A stretch of 64,000 bases of DNA from Cladorhizidae sp. MBARI D1340-BT2 (taxonomy: Eukaryota > Porifera > Demospongiae > Poecilosclerida > Cladorhizidae). The notes beneath the pieces were generated by a model. It did not search any database. It was not told where the DNA came from and saw only the letters and a list, made by a program, of their open reading frames with translations. The position numbers and the translations under genes are program-made. The first letter of the stretch is position 1. Each line of letters opens with the position of its first letter. Where the stretch lies: contig JAQNBH010000011.1 of assembly GCA_028752905.1 (NCBI GenBank), positions 3,286,322 to 3,350,321 of the forward strand, given 5' to 3'. Shown here one piece after another: positions 33,440 to 44,515 of this stretch.

Positions 33440-34028
33440 AGTTGTTGTTCTGTTTGCTTGTTGGAGCTCTTCTAGGTTGGAAGATCCCCAACACTCCGCC
33501 CTCCTCTCCCAGCAGGAAGTCCGTATCTGTTTCTTTGTCGGACTCCCAGGCTTGTATGGATAACCCATCCGCATTCCCATTGTCCTTCCCTGGCCTGTGG
33601 ATGACTTTGTAGTCACATGGCTGCAATCTCAGCACCCAATGCAGAGTCCTTCATGCTGTGAAGGTACTTCAAGCATCTGTGATCTGTCACCACTGTGAAC
33701 AGCACACCTGTTAAATAAACTTCAAAGTGCTTGATACCCACAATAGCTAGGCATTCTCTCTCGACAGTGGCGTAGTTCTTCTCAGCTTTCTTTAATTTTC
33801 TCGAGAGTAAGCCACAGGTCAGTCCTGTTCATGTTCGTCGAACTGACTCAAAACTGCTCCAATGCCAATCTCTGAGGCAGCTGTCTGGAGCACAAATGTT
33901 TTTCTATAGTCTTGGCCAGTCACGACTGTATCTTTCTTCAGTTTCTCCTTGAGTAATGAGAAGGCTGCTTGGTGCTGCTCTTCCCATTGTAACTTGTCTG
34001 GGTGCAATTTTCCAGTGAGATCTGTCAA
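33440..34028 (-). pseudogene. Element A RNase H region
   Basis: Minus-strand frames read the RT-connection/RNase H block: WEEQHQAAFSLLKEKL, then FVLQTAASEIGIGAVLSQ, then (near 33635) YKVIHRPGKDNGNADGLS. The first RNase H Asp is changed to Ala (QTAAS where QTDAS is usual). Frames are broken around 33640-33820. This is the 3' end of pol. Confidence 0.78.
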
Positions 34029-34094
34029 AGGAGTGCACAGTGTGGTACAAAACGCCGGTAGTAACCAGCCAGACTGAGGAAAGCTCTAAGTCCT

Positions 34095-34300
34095 TTTTCC
34101 TCTTTAGTACTTTAAGATTCTGGATGGCAAACACTTTTGCTTCATTGGGTTGCAGTTTGCCTTTCCTCTTTAGTACTTTAAGATTCTGGATGGCAAACAC
34201 TTTTGCTTCATTGGGTTGCAGTTTGCCTTTCCTCTTTAGTACTTTAAGATTCTGGATGGCAAACACTTTTGCTTCATTGGGTTGCAGTTTGCTGTGTCCA
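34095..34300 (-). repeat. In-frame triplication inside element A RT
   Basis: A 66-bp unit encoding GKLQPNEAKVFAIQNLKVLK on minus is repeated three times head to tail in the connection between RT and RNase H. Other gypsy elements have it once. The three copies are nearly identical, so the expansion is recent. Confidence 0.85.
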
Positions 34301-34319
34301 ATTCTATGACCCAGATAGT

Positions 34320-34880
34320 CTCAGGATGTCATGCCAAACTGGCATTTCTCCAGCTTGATTTGCAGACCAGCCTCTGCTAGTCTCTTCAGTACCTCTCGTA
34401 GTTGTACTATGTGGTCCTCCCATGTTTCAGAGTAGATGGCCAGATCGTCCATGTACACAGCCACCTTTCCATGTAAGTCACCAAATAAGTCATTCACGAG
34501 TCTTTGAAAGGTGACTGGGGATTCGACTAGCCCAAATGGCATCACCATGAACTCATATTTCCCAAAGTCGGTTGAGAAAGCTGTCTTCTCCCGAGAGGCT
34601 TGTCTCCCTTGGGACTTGCCAATACCCTTTGGCCAAGTCTAAGATCGTGATAAGTTTTGCTGAGGACATCCCATCCAACAAGTCATCCACTCTTGGGATG
34701 GGGAATGGATCAGGTGTAGTTACAGCGTTCAACTTACGATATCAACGCACATCCTCAGACTGCGATCCTTTTTTGGCACCAAAACAGCCCATGGGACTGT
34801 GGCTGGGTTGAATGATATATACCATCCCTGAGCATCTCCTTAATCTCCTTCTGCACAATCGGTTTCCGGGCATGTCTAGT
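34320..34880 (-). pseudogene. Element A reverse transcriptase
   Basis: The minus strand shows, in order with frame changes, EIKEMLRDGIYHSTQPQS (start of fingers), VDDLLDGMSSAKLITILDLA (palm, motif A Asp present), MPFGLVESPVTFQRL and VYMDDLAIYS (the catalytic YMDD box). At least three frameshifts lie between 34550 and 34800. It is recognisable but not functional. Confidence 0.8.
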
Positions 34881-35426
34881 CGATAAGATGGTGAACTTGA
34901 TCGCAGGGCATTGCCAGTCTCTACCTGCATGGTGGCATGATCTGTCCTCGCTACTGCAGTGCCTCTTGCTTCCTTGTATGTTTCCAAGGCCTCCTTAATG
35001 TCTCTCTTCCTCTCTCGGCTCAGCTTTGTCTCTATGTGTGGCTGGATATCATCCGTGTTTTCCAACGGTGGAAACTCGGCTCCAGTGTTGTCTGTTATCT
35101 TTTCCGTTTCTTCTGTGCTCAACTGGCAGACAGCTGATGGAGATTCCCACTTTGAGAGCATGTTAACGTGGAAAGTTCTTTGATTCTTCCTTGCATGGGG
35201 AATAGCGATTTTGTTGGTTGTGTTGGATAACATTTCCTCAACAGCACACAGGCCCATCCACTTAGCTAGGAGTTTGTTCGTGGAAGACGCCAAATTGCCT
35301 ATTGTGAAAGATCTATCTCTTGCTTTTTGGTTATACCAAGTCTCCATCTCTTGCTTGGCTTTTGTTTCTATTGTGATGGAATGCCTCCAAATGGTTGTAT
35401 GTCTGTCTGAGGTAGGAAACAACAGA

Positions 35427-36098
35427 TTATTTGGTCTCTGTCGGCTCTTCCCACTCCTCCTTCAAACTACCTCTTGGTTGCCTGCCAAAGATGATTTCAA
35501 ATGGGCTGAAACCTGTCGATTGATGAATGACACTTCGACATGCAAACAGTACATATGGTATCGATCTGTTCCATTCTTGCGAGAATTTGTCAACATACTT
35601 GCGTAGGCCGGACTTGAGTGTGGCATTATATCTTCCTACCATCCTGTCTGTCTGTGGATGGTAGGAAGAAGTACAGATGCCACGTATTCCCAGCATCTGG
35701 TGAGCTTGTCCATTAATGAAGTTGGAGCCTCTGTCTGTCAATATTTCTTTGGGCAGGCCAACCCGAGAGATATACTCCAACAATGCTTCCGCCCCGTCTT
35801 GGTTAGAGGTAGTTCTGAGAGGGATAGCATCAGGATATCTTGAGCCATAGTCTACTATAGTCAAAATATAACGGTGGCTTTCTTCTGTCCTGGGCAATGG
35901 ACCTGCCATATCCATTGCGATTCTTGTGAACGGGACTTCAATCACTGGCAATGGCACCAACTTGGCTTTTCGAACAGATCCTCGTGCTGTCCTTTGGCAA
36001 GTCTGGCAGCGTTTGCACATTTCTGCTACATCACGTCTCAAACCAGGCTACATAAAATGCCTGAGAATGTAGTCGGTCGTCTTGTCTGGTTCATTTAG
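35427..36098 (-). pseudogene. Element A integrase core
   Basis: Contains CKRCQTCQRTARG (the CC half of the HHCC finger), then IAMDMAGPLP (first Asp) and ILTDRGSNF (second Asp). The third residue of the DDE triad is lost: the usual VERFN reads VGRYN. The 204-codon frame 36041-35427 is intact apart from this, so the copy looks fairly young but enzymatically dead. The HH half is disrupted by the 25-bp array. Confidence 0.85.
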
Positions 36099-36330
36099 TG
36101 TGTTCTGGTACTGGTTTATTTAGTGTGTTCTGGTACTGGTTCATTTAGTGTGTTCTGGTACTAGTTCATTTAGTGTGTTCTGGTACTGGTTCATTTAGTG
36201 TGTTCTGGTACTGGTTCATTTAGTGTGTTCTGGTACTGGTTCATTTAGTGTGTTCTGGTACTAGTTCATTTAGTGTTTTCTGGTACTGGTTCATTTAGTG
36301 TGTTCTGGTACTGGTTCATTTAGTTGAGCA
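36088..36330. repeat. 25-bp minisatellite inside element A integrase
   Basis: About nine copies of TGGTTCATTTAGTGTGTTCT plus GGTAC separate the integrase N-terminal frame (36767-36435) from the zinc-finger cysteines. The first copy appears to be integrase sequence itself (PDKTTDYIL side), so it arose by local amplification. Confidence 0.85.
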
Positions 36331-36434
36331 TGGGGGTGACATATATAGTTATTAATGGTTCATGACAAATAGAGGTTAGAAACCAACAAATACAAAGTGG
36401 GCAGCCAGTGGAGAGATATGTGCTAACCTCGGTA

Positions 36435-36767
36435 TCACTTCTCGATATGGTGCCGGTAAAATAATTTGGTGGCTTTCTGCTTCTCTATATTGGGCAATCT
36501 GGCGATTCGATATATCAGCCCATATATCAGTCCATTCTGCTTGATAGATGGTCCTTCATGGGCATCACATTTTCTCCTGATGTCGCACAGCGACGGGTCT
36601 TCTGTTTGAGCTTTCTTCATCTGCAGCACTCCACCATCCAACGGTATTGAAGCAACCCACTTTGCTGCATGCAAATGCCTCTCTTGTCGCCTCTGTGTTC
36701 TGGTGAGGTTGCTCTTCACTCTCGCTGCTTTGAAGACATCATCAGAACAGTTGGGTAGGTCAGACAT
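36435..36767 (-). pseudogene. Element A protease-integrase linker and integrase N-terminus
   Basis: The 110-codon frame includes MKKAQTEDPSLCDIRRKC and NGLIYGLIYRIARL, the typical segment just before the integrase zinc finger in gypsy elements. It ends where the HHCC finger should begin. Confidence 0.6.
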
Positions 36768-36799
36768 GTCTGTTGCTTGGCTGGTAATAACTCGGTGTC

Positions 36800-37300
36800 T
36801 ACTGGTTGGGATTCAGTGTTGTTTGACTGCTAACCATCTGTGGCACTCTCCTGCTTGTCATTGAGCTAGAATCCCTCTGCATTGTCCGTGTCGGATTGAG
36901 GAGCTGCTGAAGAGTCTTGCGACTCTGAAGACTTGTTGGGAGGGGTTGTGTAAGATCTTGGCCTTCTGCATTTTGTTTTGCTCCTGGTTTGGGCAAGATA
37001 GCTGCACTTGTGTTCTCTGCTTGCCAAGATATCGAGTCCATCAGATGTCAAATTTTGATTGACAACAACTTGAGTCGTGAGGACCTTTTCTAAGTCTACT
37101 GTAGTGGTTTCTTGGGTTTTCACATCTCCATGAACGCAAACAATCATGATAGGTGTCTCCCATCTGTAATCCAGAGCGAGCCATTTTGGGTGAACTTGTG
37201 TCACCTGGCAGCCAGAATCTAATCAGGTCTTTGACTCTCTGTCCATTAACCCATACGGGCGCACTTACCAATTTAATTATAATAAATAAACTCAGCATCC
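36800..37300 (-). pseudogene. Element A retropepsin region
   Basis: Two overlapping minus frames give PVWVNGQRVKDLI followed, after a one-base shift, by DSGCQVTQVHPKWLALDYRW. DSG is the retropepsin active-site signature. The remainder is a Ser/Pro-rich linker toward integrase. Confidence 0.7.
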
Positions 37301-37310
37301 TTTGTTAACA

Positions 37311-39968
37311 GGATGCATATATTCAAATACAGGGGGAAATTACCTTTCATTTCAAATACTTGTTAAGGGGTATCCACTACATTATTTGTTTGCTTTGTTC
37401 AAACTTAGAGAAGACTTTTGTTAGCTATCCTAACAAGATGGCAACTGGCTCAATGCCCACTACTCAGTCAGTAACAGCTGCTACCTTGGGTTTGGAAGAG
37501 GTTTTGAGACTTTTGGATAGCAGCAGCAGTGAGGACTCGGTATGTGACCTTTCTGATCCTGAATATGGTTTTGGTGGAGATACATTTACTGGGTAAGTCC
37601 AGATAGCTAGAGTTACAGCTCTCTACTTGGATAGCTAGAGTTTAGCTATATATTTACCATAATTTAATTGTTATATAGATCCAGTGCCACTACTGTTGAA
37701 TTTGCAACTCCAGTACCCTCAGTTTCACCATCTTCTGAGGAAGAACAGCCTCTTAGAAGCAGAGTTGGAAGAGGTGTTCAAGGACAATGTTCTCATGGAC
37801 GACGTGGTCTGTGGAGAAGTAGGAGTAGAATACGAGGAAATACCCGTCCTAGAGGTCATATAATAGTGGAGGATGTTCAGGTATTACATGCAGACAGAGT
37901 ATCTCCCAATCACATGTCAATACTCTTGATACTTCAGCATTGACTGTACACCCATTCAACTCAGTGCGTGAACCAGGTGCCAGTTATGATGAATCTTTCA
38001 TACCACTTGATTTTTTTTAACTGAAGATATAATAAAACTAATATGCAAGAATTCTGATAAGTAGGCTGAAAAGAATAAAGACAAATCACCATATAATTAT
38101 TCTCGATACCCTGGAATGGCAGTATATAGTTATGTTATTGAATTTGGTTGGCTTATTTATTTATTTCGGTTTGGAAAAATTGGCATACTACACTGATTAT
38201 TGGACGACTACAGGAGATTCATTTCTCCTTTATGTAGAAGTTTTGCAGGGCGAAATATTATCAGCAGAAATAAGTTTTTTATTCTCTGGGGATTCTTACA
38301 TGTGAGTGATATTGACACAGAAGATCTTAGTGACCGGTTGTGTAAAGTTCGACCAATGATGGAACACTTGAACGATTCAAGTCAGCGCTACTTTCAACCA
38401 GATCTAAATATTTCAATCGATGAATGCATGGTGAAATCAAAGGGGCATTTTCCAATGCGCCAGTACATCAAGAGTAAGCCAGTCAAGTGGGGCTTCAAGC
38501 TGTGGTGTTTGTGTGACTCTGAAACAGGTTTTACTTATCGCTTTACAGTGTACAGGGGAAAGCAAGGAGAAGTACGATCAAGTAATGGTTTAGCATATGA
38601 TGTAATAGTTGATTTAGTAAAAGGATTGGAAAATCAAGGATATCGACTTTTCACTGACAATTTCTATTCTAGCCCTATCTTGTTTGAGTACCTCAAAGCA
38701 AATGGGTTCGAAGCATGTGGTACAATTGATATAAAACGTCGTAATGTTCCTAAATGTCTCAACTAGCAAAATCATGTACTGAACGGGAAGGTCGATGGGT
38801 TCAGGACAAAAGCTTAGTGTATGTTGTGTGGAACATAGCTTCAACTATGCATACTGCCACAGGCAATGAGAAAGTGATACGGAAAATGAAAGATAAAGCT
38901 TGTCAATTATTGCGTAAGGAAGTCAAGATTCCTCCTCCTATAGTAGAGTACAACAAATATATGGGAGGTGTTGACCTTTCGGAGCAGGCCATATCTTACT
39001 ACAATATTCTACGCAAGACTCTAAAGTATTGGCGTACACTTTTTTTTGCATTTTTTGGACGTAATGGTGACCAATTCATATCTTCTGTACAAACTCCACC
39101 TACCTGAAGAAGAACGCCAAAAAATTTACTCACAAAGCATTTCGGGAGAATTTGGTAACTCGTTTATGTGACCTAAGAGATGGTTCTGAATTCTCCTTCA
39201 CACAAACAGAGTATTAGGGCTCCTCACTAGCTTACACACACTCCTCGTGAAGAGTGACAATATTGTGATTTGTGCAAAATATTGAAAAAAGAAACCCCGA
39301 CACTACACCAGATTGAAGTGTGTTGCATGTGATATGTATCTTTGCTTTGAACCAAAAAGAAACTGCTTCAAAGTTTGACATTCTAGTCAATGTGACCATA
39401 TGTTTTCTGCTAGAAATATAATTATTGTTATTGACTTATTATACCATAATCATATATGGGTGTGGCTTTGCGGTCATTTGAGTAAGTATGATCTAACATT
39501 AGGTTTTAGTATACATATATTATAGAGTTTCCATAAAACTACACATGTACATCTTTTTGAGATCAATATGAGAATCTTATACATTTTTATGTCAATACCG
39601 GCAATATAAAATAATGAAATTTATCATATTTCACACATCTTCAATGGGGAAAAAAAATTGTTCAGTGGTGATGATTGATGGTTGTGTAATAGTTGAGGTC
39701 ATAAAAAGGAACTTTGTTGTACAAAAATTTGAAGAAATCGGAACGAATATTGATTCCTAAATTTTTATCTAAGTTCAAATTAATATAATTTGTTATGGGT
39801 GTGGTCTATTAATCTTTTGAAATTTGAAAAAAATAGTATGGCTCATTAACTTTTAGATTATACCCATATAGCACTCCAATATTCCCTTTAGTTTTTAAGT
39901 TATAAATATTTTAAACAGGAAGGCAAAAAATGAGAAAAATTTGAAAAACACTGGGGGGCTTAAAGGGT
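37311..39968 (+). mobile_element. piggyBac transposon inserted in element A
   Basis: It interrupts element A between gag and protease. The right end, read inward from TTAA at 39969-39972, begins CCCTTTAAGCCCCCCAGTG, a typical piggyBac terminus with TTAA target. A TTAA is present at 37307-37310, but the adjoining bases do not match the right terminus, so the left boundary is uncertain by tens of bases. Confidence 0.6.
37438..39380 (+). pseudogene. piggyBac transposase, broken
   Basis: The first exon (ATG 37438, acidic N-terminus) ends at GTAAGT near 37593 and a second part starts after ATATAG at about 37677. The catalytic region 38200-39100 shows three Asp motifs in order: SIDECMV, FTDNFYSSP and GGVDLSEQ, matching the DDD triad of piggyBac. 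A Cys-rich C-terminal domain with CVACDMYLCFEPKRNCF follows near 39325-39375. Frameshifts at about 37925, 38755 and 39105 and stops around 38020-38190 disable it, but the 188-codon core frame is intact. Domain order and motifs make the family assignment secure. Confidence 0.88.
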
Positions 39969-40206
39969 TAATGGAGCCTTGCGTTCTCTCCAACTCTCTT
40001 ATAGTTATACTGTAGCCATCAAACAGAGTTTCGTTGGACATAATTTGGCTATGTGGCCGTACTCGTTCCATTGGAAGTAACGCAGTCCTTTGATATCATC
40101 AAAAGCCGGATGTCTCGGCAGTTTGTCAGTGTGAGTGGATGTTGGTATTGTATATAGCTGCTGGCGTACTTGGTCCTGAAGGATTGGAGTTTATAGTTGG
40201 TTCTGC
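39381..40206. other. piggyBac 3' tail and degraded gag of element A
   Basis: 39381-39968 is AT-rich non-coding tail of the piggyBac element. 39973-40206 continues element A on the minus strand without a readable frame. Confidence 0.5.
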
Positions 40207-40727
40207 TCAGTTTGGACTTACTCCATTCATGATTTCCTCCAGATCTTGACCATTTTGGTGACTCCTCTCTTTGGCTGAGACATCACATATGTGTCGGCCA
40301 GCTCTGCTGCAGTACTTAATATCTTTGGGCGTTGCTGTCTTACCCATGTTCGGACAGATGGTTCCATCACATCCAGCAACTTCTCCCTGTTCATTATATC
40401 TATGACGTCTGCTCTTGTTGTGGCTGACTTCATCCAATTGTAGGAAATAGTCTGCGTTCTTTGCGCACATTGCTGATTCACCTACTGCAATGATCTCATT
40501 CCACTGTGTCCGATAGAAATCCGGCGTTACTCCATGGAATGTCACTAGTTTGGCAGCCAATACATCAAAATCCTCTTTGTCCGCCAAGTCTAACCCAGCC
40601 TGGAAGTTGAGTGATTTATCAGCAGATTAGTGGACCAGTAGGCTTTCTCTACACCATACATGGTCATCTGATCCAGAAAAGTCTGCAGAAAAATTTCGAT
40701 GTCTCTGTAACCGTCGCGGAGCCAGCG
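40207..40727 (-). pseudogene. Element A gag with SCAN-like capsid segment
   Basis: Minus frames read IEIFLQTFLDQMTMYGVEKA at the right edge, then KLVTFHGVTPDFYRTQWNEI, then REKLLDVMEPSVRTWVRQQR with TAAELADTYVMSQ. The last block follows the SCAN-domain pattern (LL...P..., then WV...P, then A..L...). SCAN domains are known to derive from the capsid region of Gmr1-like gag proteins, which agrees with the pol order. Frameshifts occur near 40480 and 40600, and element B interrupts the 5' side at 40728. Confidence 0.75.
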
Positions 40728-40947
40728 TTAAACAGGGCACAGTATCTTAGTACAGTTGCATCTCAGCAATCATGCATGCAGTATCCGGCATTATATAGAA
40801 TCATTACATGAGTTGTCAATCAGTGTTTGGTCAGATGACCTGACTGTCCAGCATATCCTTATATGGGCATCTAGAAGAGATACAAAAACAACAACAATCC
40901 AAAGGTCAGATAATGAGTAATGATAGTTAGTAATTAACACTGTTACA
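40728..40947 (-). repeat. Element B 3' LTR
   Basis: Matches 49956-50150 over most of its length, for example GATGACCTGACTGTCCAGCA and ACAACAACAATCCAAAGGTC. On minus it starts TGTAACAG directly after a purine tract and ends at GTTTAAC. It is about 25 bp longer than the other LTR because of small indels. Confidence 0.8.
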
Positions 40948-41246
40948 CTAGCCCCCTTTCATAAAAGTTCATCATAATTCAATAAGACACACCAGTGGCA
41001 AATCTGTCCGGATGTCATCTTATATATATGACAAGGGTATCGAGATCCAGAAGGCGTGCAATGTTCGTCCTGACTTCCATAATCGATCAGTTCCATGTCT
41101 ACTCCAAAATTGGTAGGTGTTGTTAGACTTGGTAATCTCTCGGTAGCTTCTGGAGCATTGTGTTCAAATCTTGCTCCCGGAGCACATAGCTTCAACCAAT
41201 TGAAATGCACAACATGGATTTTTGTCTTTCTTCCGAGACCTTTGAT

Positions 41247-42177
41247 TCAATAATCACATTCCGTCAATCGTTTGATTACTTTGAATGGGCCAATCCAAGG
41301 ATGGTGAAGCTTTCTTGATTTCCCACGTGTGACGACTTTAGAGTGTAGCCAAACTAGTTCATCGTCTTGAAATGGTCTTCCACGAGTGCTCCTGTCGTAA
41401 TACTTCTTGCGATGTACATGGCTTGCACCAAGCTTCAACCGAACATTTTTTTATGCCTCCTCCAATCCTTTCTTAAGCTGACCTGCATAGTCTGATACAG
41501 GAAGTTCGTCATGTGCACCAGTCCCGTACATCATGTCCACTGGCATTCTCGCTTGACGGCCAAACATCAGAAAGAATGGGGTATATCCAGTTGAGGAGTG
41601 GACACTGCTATTGTAAGCCATGCATACCTTAGAGAGCTGATCTTCCCAATCAAAGGGGTGATCTTTTGTGGTGGTGGGAAGCATGTCTAGTAAGGTGCGG
41701 TTGAACCGTTCTACTACACCATCATATTGGGGGTGGTATGGAGTGGTCCTTGTCTTTCGTATCTGGAGCAATTTACATATCTCTTAGATTCAAACTGTCT
41801 ACCGTGATCCGAATGCAGTTGCTCTGGGGGTGAGAACCTGCAAAACATTTCATCAGTAAGTTTCTTGGAAACTGTGATAGCTTCTTGGCCCACTAGGTAA
41901 AATAGTCTGCTGCCACCAGTATGTGGTTATTTCCAGATTTACTCTCAGGCAAGGGACCCATGATATCTACTGCCACCACTTGCATTGGATAACCCGCCTT
42001 GATGGTTTGAAGAGGCACACAGTTTCTTTGGGGAGCAGTTTTCCATGTAGCACATGTTGTGCAAGTCCGACACCAGTTTGTGACATCATGGTGCATTTCA
42101 GGCCAGTAGAACCTCTCCTTTAACTTTTTAAGAGTTTTTTCCGTGCCAAGGTGACCGCCCATTGCTCCAGCATGCAA
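41247..42177 (-). pseudogene. Element B integrase
   Basis: Reads HLGTEKTLKKLKERFYWP, then WCRTCTTCATWK (HHCC finger), VAVDIMGPLPESKS (first Asp), HSDHGRQFE (second Asp, near 41810) and GVVERFNRTLLDML (Glu). The C-terminal part continues to GPFKVIKRLTECDY, the usual gypsy integrase end. The DDE residues are all present but frames change near 41890, 41780 and 41445. Confidence 0.85.
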
Positions 42178-42241
42178 ATCTTGCAGTATTTCTTCCTGGA
42201 GGCAGCACGGGACTACTAATTGTAACCAGGTTGAGGTCCCT

Positions 42242-43640
42242 TTAACATCTTCGTACTGCCTCCAGAGTACTCCTCACCACTAGTTTGTCCCAGAGCTGAT
42301 TAAGACGTTGAGCAATTGGTCCTTGGCTTCTGACATCATCTATGCTAGGTTTTTCGTCTCTTTCTCTTGCTAGTAGGAAAAGCTGTACCAGACCATCGCT
42401 AAGTTGTTTCTGTCGCATCTCTACTGTGGACATCTCCACAAGGTCAGAGGCTATTGATCCACTCTCTTTCACCACAGAGACTAGGCCTTCTTCGTGACTC
42501 TCTCTGCCACATTGCGTACATGGTCTTCGAGACAGTGCATCTGCATTCTGGTGTTTCCATCCAGGGCGATGGGAGATATACTCCTGTAATCTCTCTAGCC
42601 AACGTGGAAGCTGATCCTCAAATTTGAGAGCCATCCTGAGAAGGAACTGTCTTCCCAGGAGGTATGGCCTAAACTGCTGAACAAATGTGACCACAGCAAG
42701 CAATTCCAGTCTAGTCACGCAGTAATTACATTCCGGCCTGGTCAATACCTTGGTTGCATATGCTATAACCTTCTCTGTTCCATCCTCTTGTCCTATGCCT
42801 GTTGCACTCGCATCGGTGTCTACGATGAACACTCGGCTGTGGTCAGGGAATGCTAAGATTGGTCCGTCACAAGTCTGTGGCGAAGGTCCTGGAATGATGG
42901 TCTGGCATTCAGCAGCCCATTCACACTTTACTGTCTTCTCTGTTAACCGATGAAGAGGTTTAGCTATAGTAGAAAAGTTCTGGACAAATCTTCGATAGTA
43001 GTTGGCTAGACCAAGAAACTGTTGCACATCCTTCTTAGAAGTGGGTGTTGGCCACTTTGCAACCTTAGCCGTCTTGCGTGGGTCCGTGTGCACACCATCT
43101 CTAGACACAACATGTCCTAGGAACTCCACCTGTGGTGAGCAGAAGTTACACTTGCTGGGTTTGAGTGTCAGTCCAGCCTCCTTTAATCTCTCAAATACTT
43201 CTTTCAGATTCCTCAAATGTCTTTCCAATAACAATTATGTCATCCAAATAAACTCTACTCTTCCACTGAATGCCCGCAAGCACCATACCATCAGTCGCTG
43301 AAATGTAGCTGGGGCATTGCAAAGGCTAAAGGGCATCACTTGAAACTCAAATAACCCTTCATGTGTGCAGAAGGCTGTTTTTTCCTGCGTCAGTAGAGCC
43401 CATCTCCACTTGCCAATAACCGCTAAACAAGGTCCAGGGTGCTGAACCATTTAGCACCAGAGAGAGTGTCTAGTGTGTCATCCACTCTAGGAAGTGGGTA
43501 AGCGTCTTTCCTCGTGATGGTATTGAGCTTTCTATAGTCAACACAGAATCGTGTACATCCGTCCTTCTTTTGGACTAAGACAACTGGTGATGCCCAGGGA
43601 CTACTTGAGGGTCTAATGACATTTCTATCAAGCATTTCCT
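42242..43640 (-). pseudogene. Element B reverse transcriptase and RNase H
   Basis: The palm begins [18 protein letters not shown], continues [18 protein letters not shown], and the catalytic box is degraded (a frame change near 43240 follows FIWMT). From 43234 an open frame of 330 codons covers the thumb (FLGHVVSRDGVHTDPRK), the connection and RNase H (FIVDTDASATGIG; later ISHRPGWKHQNADALSRRP). RNase H residues appear intact. Confidence 0.87.
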
Positions 43641-43904
43641 TAAGAAGTTTTGAGGATTCTTCTTTCTTAGCTGGAGAAATCCGACGAGTTGATTGGCGAA
43701 TTGCTTAACTCTCATCTGTCTCGATTTTGTGCTTGGTCTTCCCCGTACGTCCAAAATCATCAGATAATTTGGCAAAAAGATCCTGGTACTCTAAGAACAG
43801 TGCAAACAGCTGTTCCTTCTCTCCGTGGTTGACCTCATCCCCTACTCTGTCTCCCATCTCCCATAAGGCCTCATGTTCGTTTAGCTTCAAAGGTCCTCTC
43901 ATTT
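43641..43904 (-). pseudogene. Element B pre-RT segment; protease missing
   Basis: The frame reads EKEQLFALFLEYQDLFAKLS with DDFGRTGKTKHKIET, the segment normally found between protease and RT. It follows the gag zinc knuckle within a few dozen codons, leaving no room for a retropepsin. An internal deletion has probably removed it. Confidence 0.7.
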
Positions 43905-44109
43905 CCTTACTGTTGGTCCCTCCTCCTTGGTTTCGAGCAGTCCCTATAGAGATGACCAGCTTCTCCGTAGTTCCAACAGCCAGGTCGATACTTGGGCTTG
44001 AATCTTGAATTCTGTCTTGATGGTTGTGTCTTCAAAGTCATAACATCCTGTAACTTGGACTCCATCCGATCAAGTATTAGCTGCACTGGATAGTCCCTTG
44101 CTTTAGCAG
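43905..44109 (-). pseudogene. Element B gag C-terminus with zinc knuckle
   Basis: Contains RPGCWNYGEAGHLYRDCSK, a CCHC knuckle in which the second Cys is replaced by Tyr (CWNY where CWNC is usual). The gag frame is cut at 44109 by element C and resumes at 49238. Confidence 0.8.
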
Positions 44110-44469
44110 TGTCACAGGTGGACACTTCACTCACCAAGACTGACTCTAGTGGATTAACCACAACAACCACTTAGCTAGAGCATAACAAGTGACAATGTAG
44201 TTATGCCATGAATATGATTAGTAAACCCACTGAACAGTGCACACATTATGTCATTTATAAGGCTAGTGAACTGTGTGTTAGGATGTCTGAATTCCAGTCT
44301 ATGCTGTGATGCTGTTAGCGTGCGAGTTCTCAATATTCAATTAAACTATTGTCATTCTTGAGTTATTCAGGGTATGGGGGTAAGCACCTAACCAGACTGG
44401 TGGCAGCAATACCGAACGAACCCAAACTGTGTGTCAGCACTTCCGCTCCGAAAGGCAGTGCCCGTGACA
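44110..44469 (+). repeat. Element C 5' LTR
   Basis: Starts TGTCACAGGTGGACACTTCA and ends CAGTGCCCGTGACA. It shares long blocks with 48979-49237 but holds extra segments, including about 65 bp near 44360-44425. Confidence 0.85.
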
Positions 44470-44472
44470 TAT

Positions 44473-44489
44473 TGGTGGCAGCGGTGGGA
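44473..44489 (+). other. Element C primer-binding site
   Basis: TGGTGGCAGCGGTGGGA lies three bases after the LTR end. It begins with TGG, complementary to the CCA end of a tRNA, and has the length expected of a retroelement primer-binding site. The tRNA was not identified. Confidence 0.75.
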
Positions 44490-44515
44490 TACCAACAGAA
44501 CTCAGTACCGCAGAG

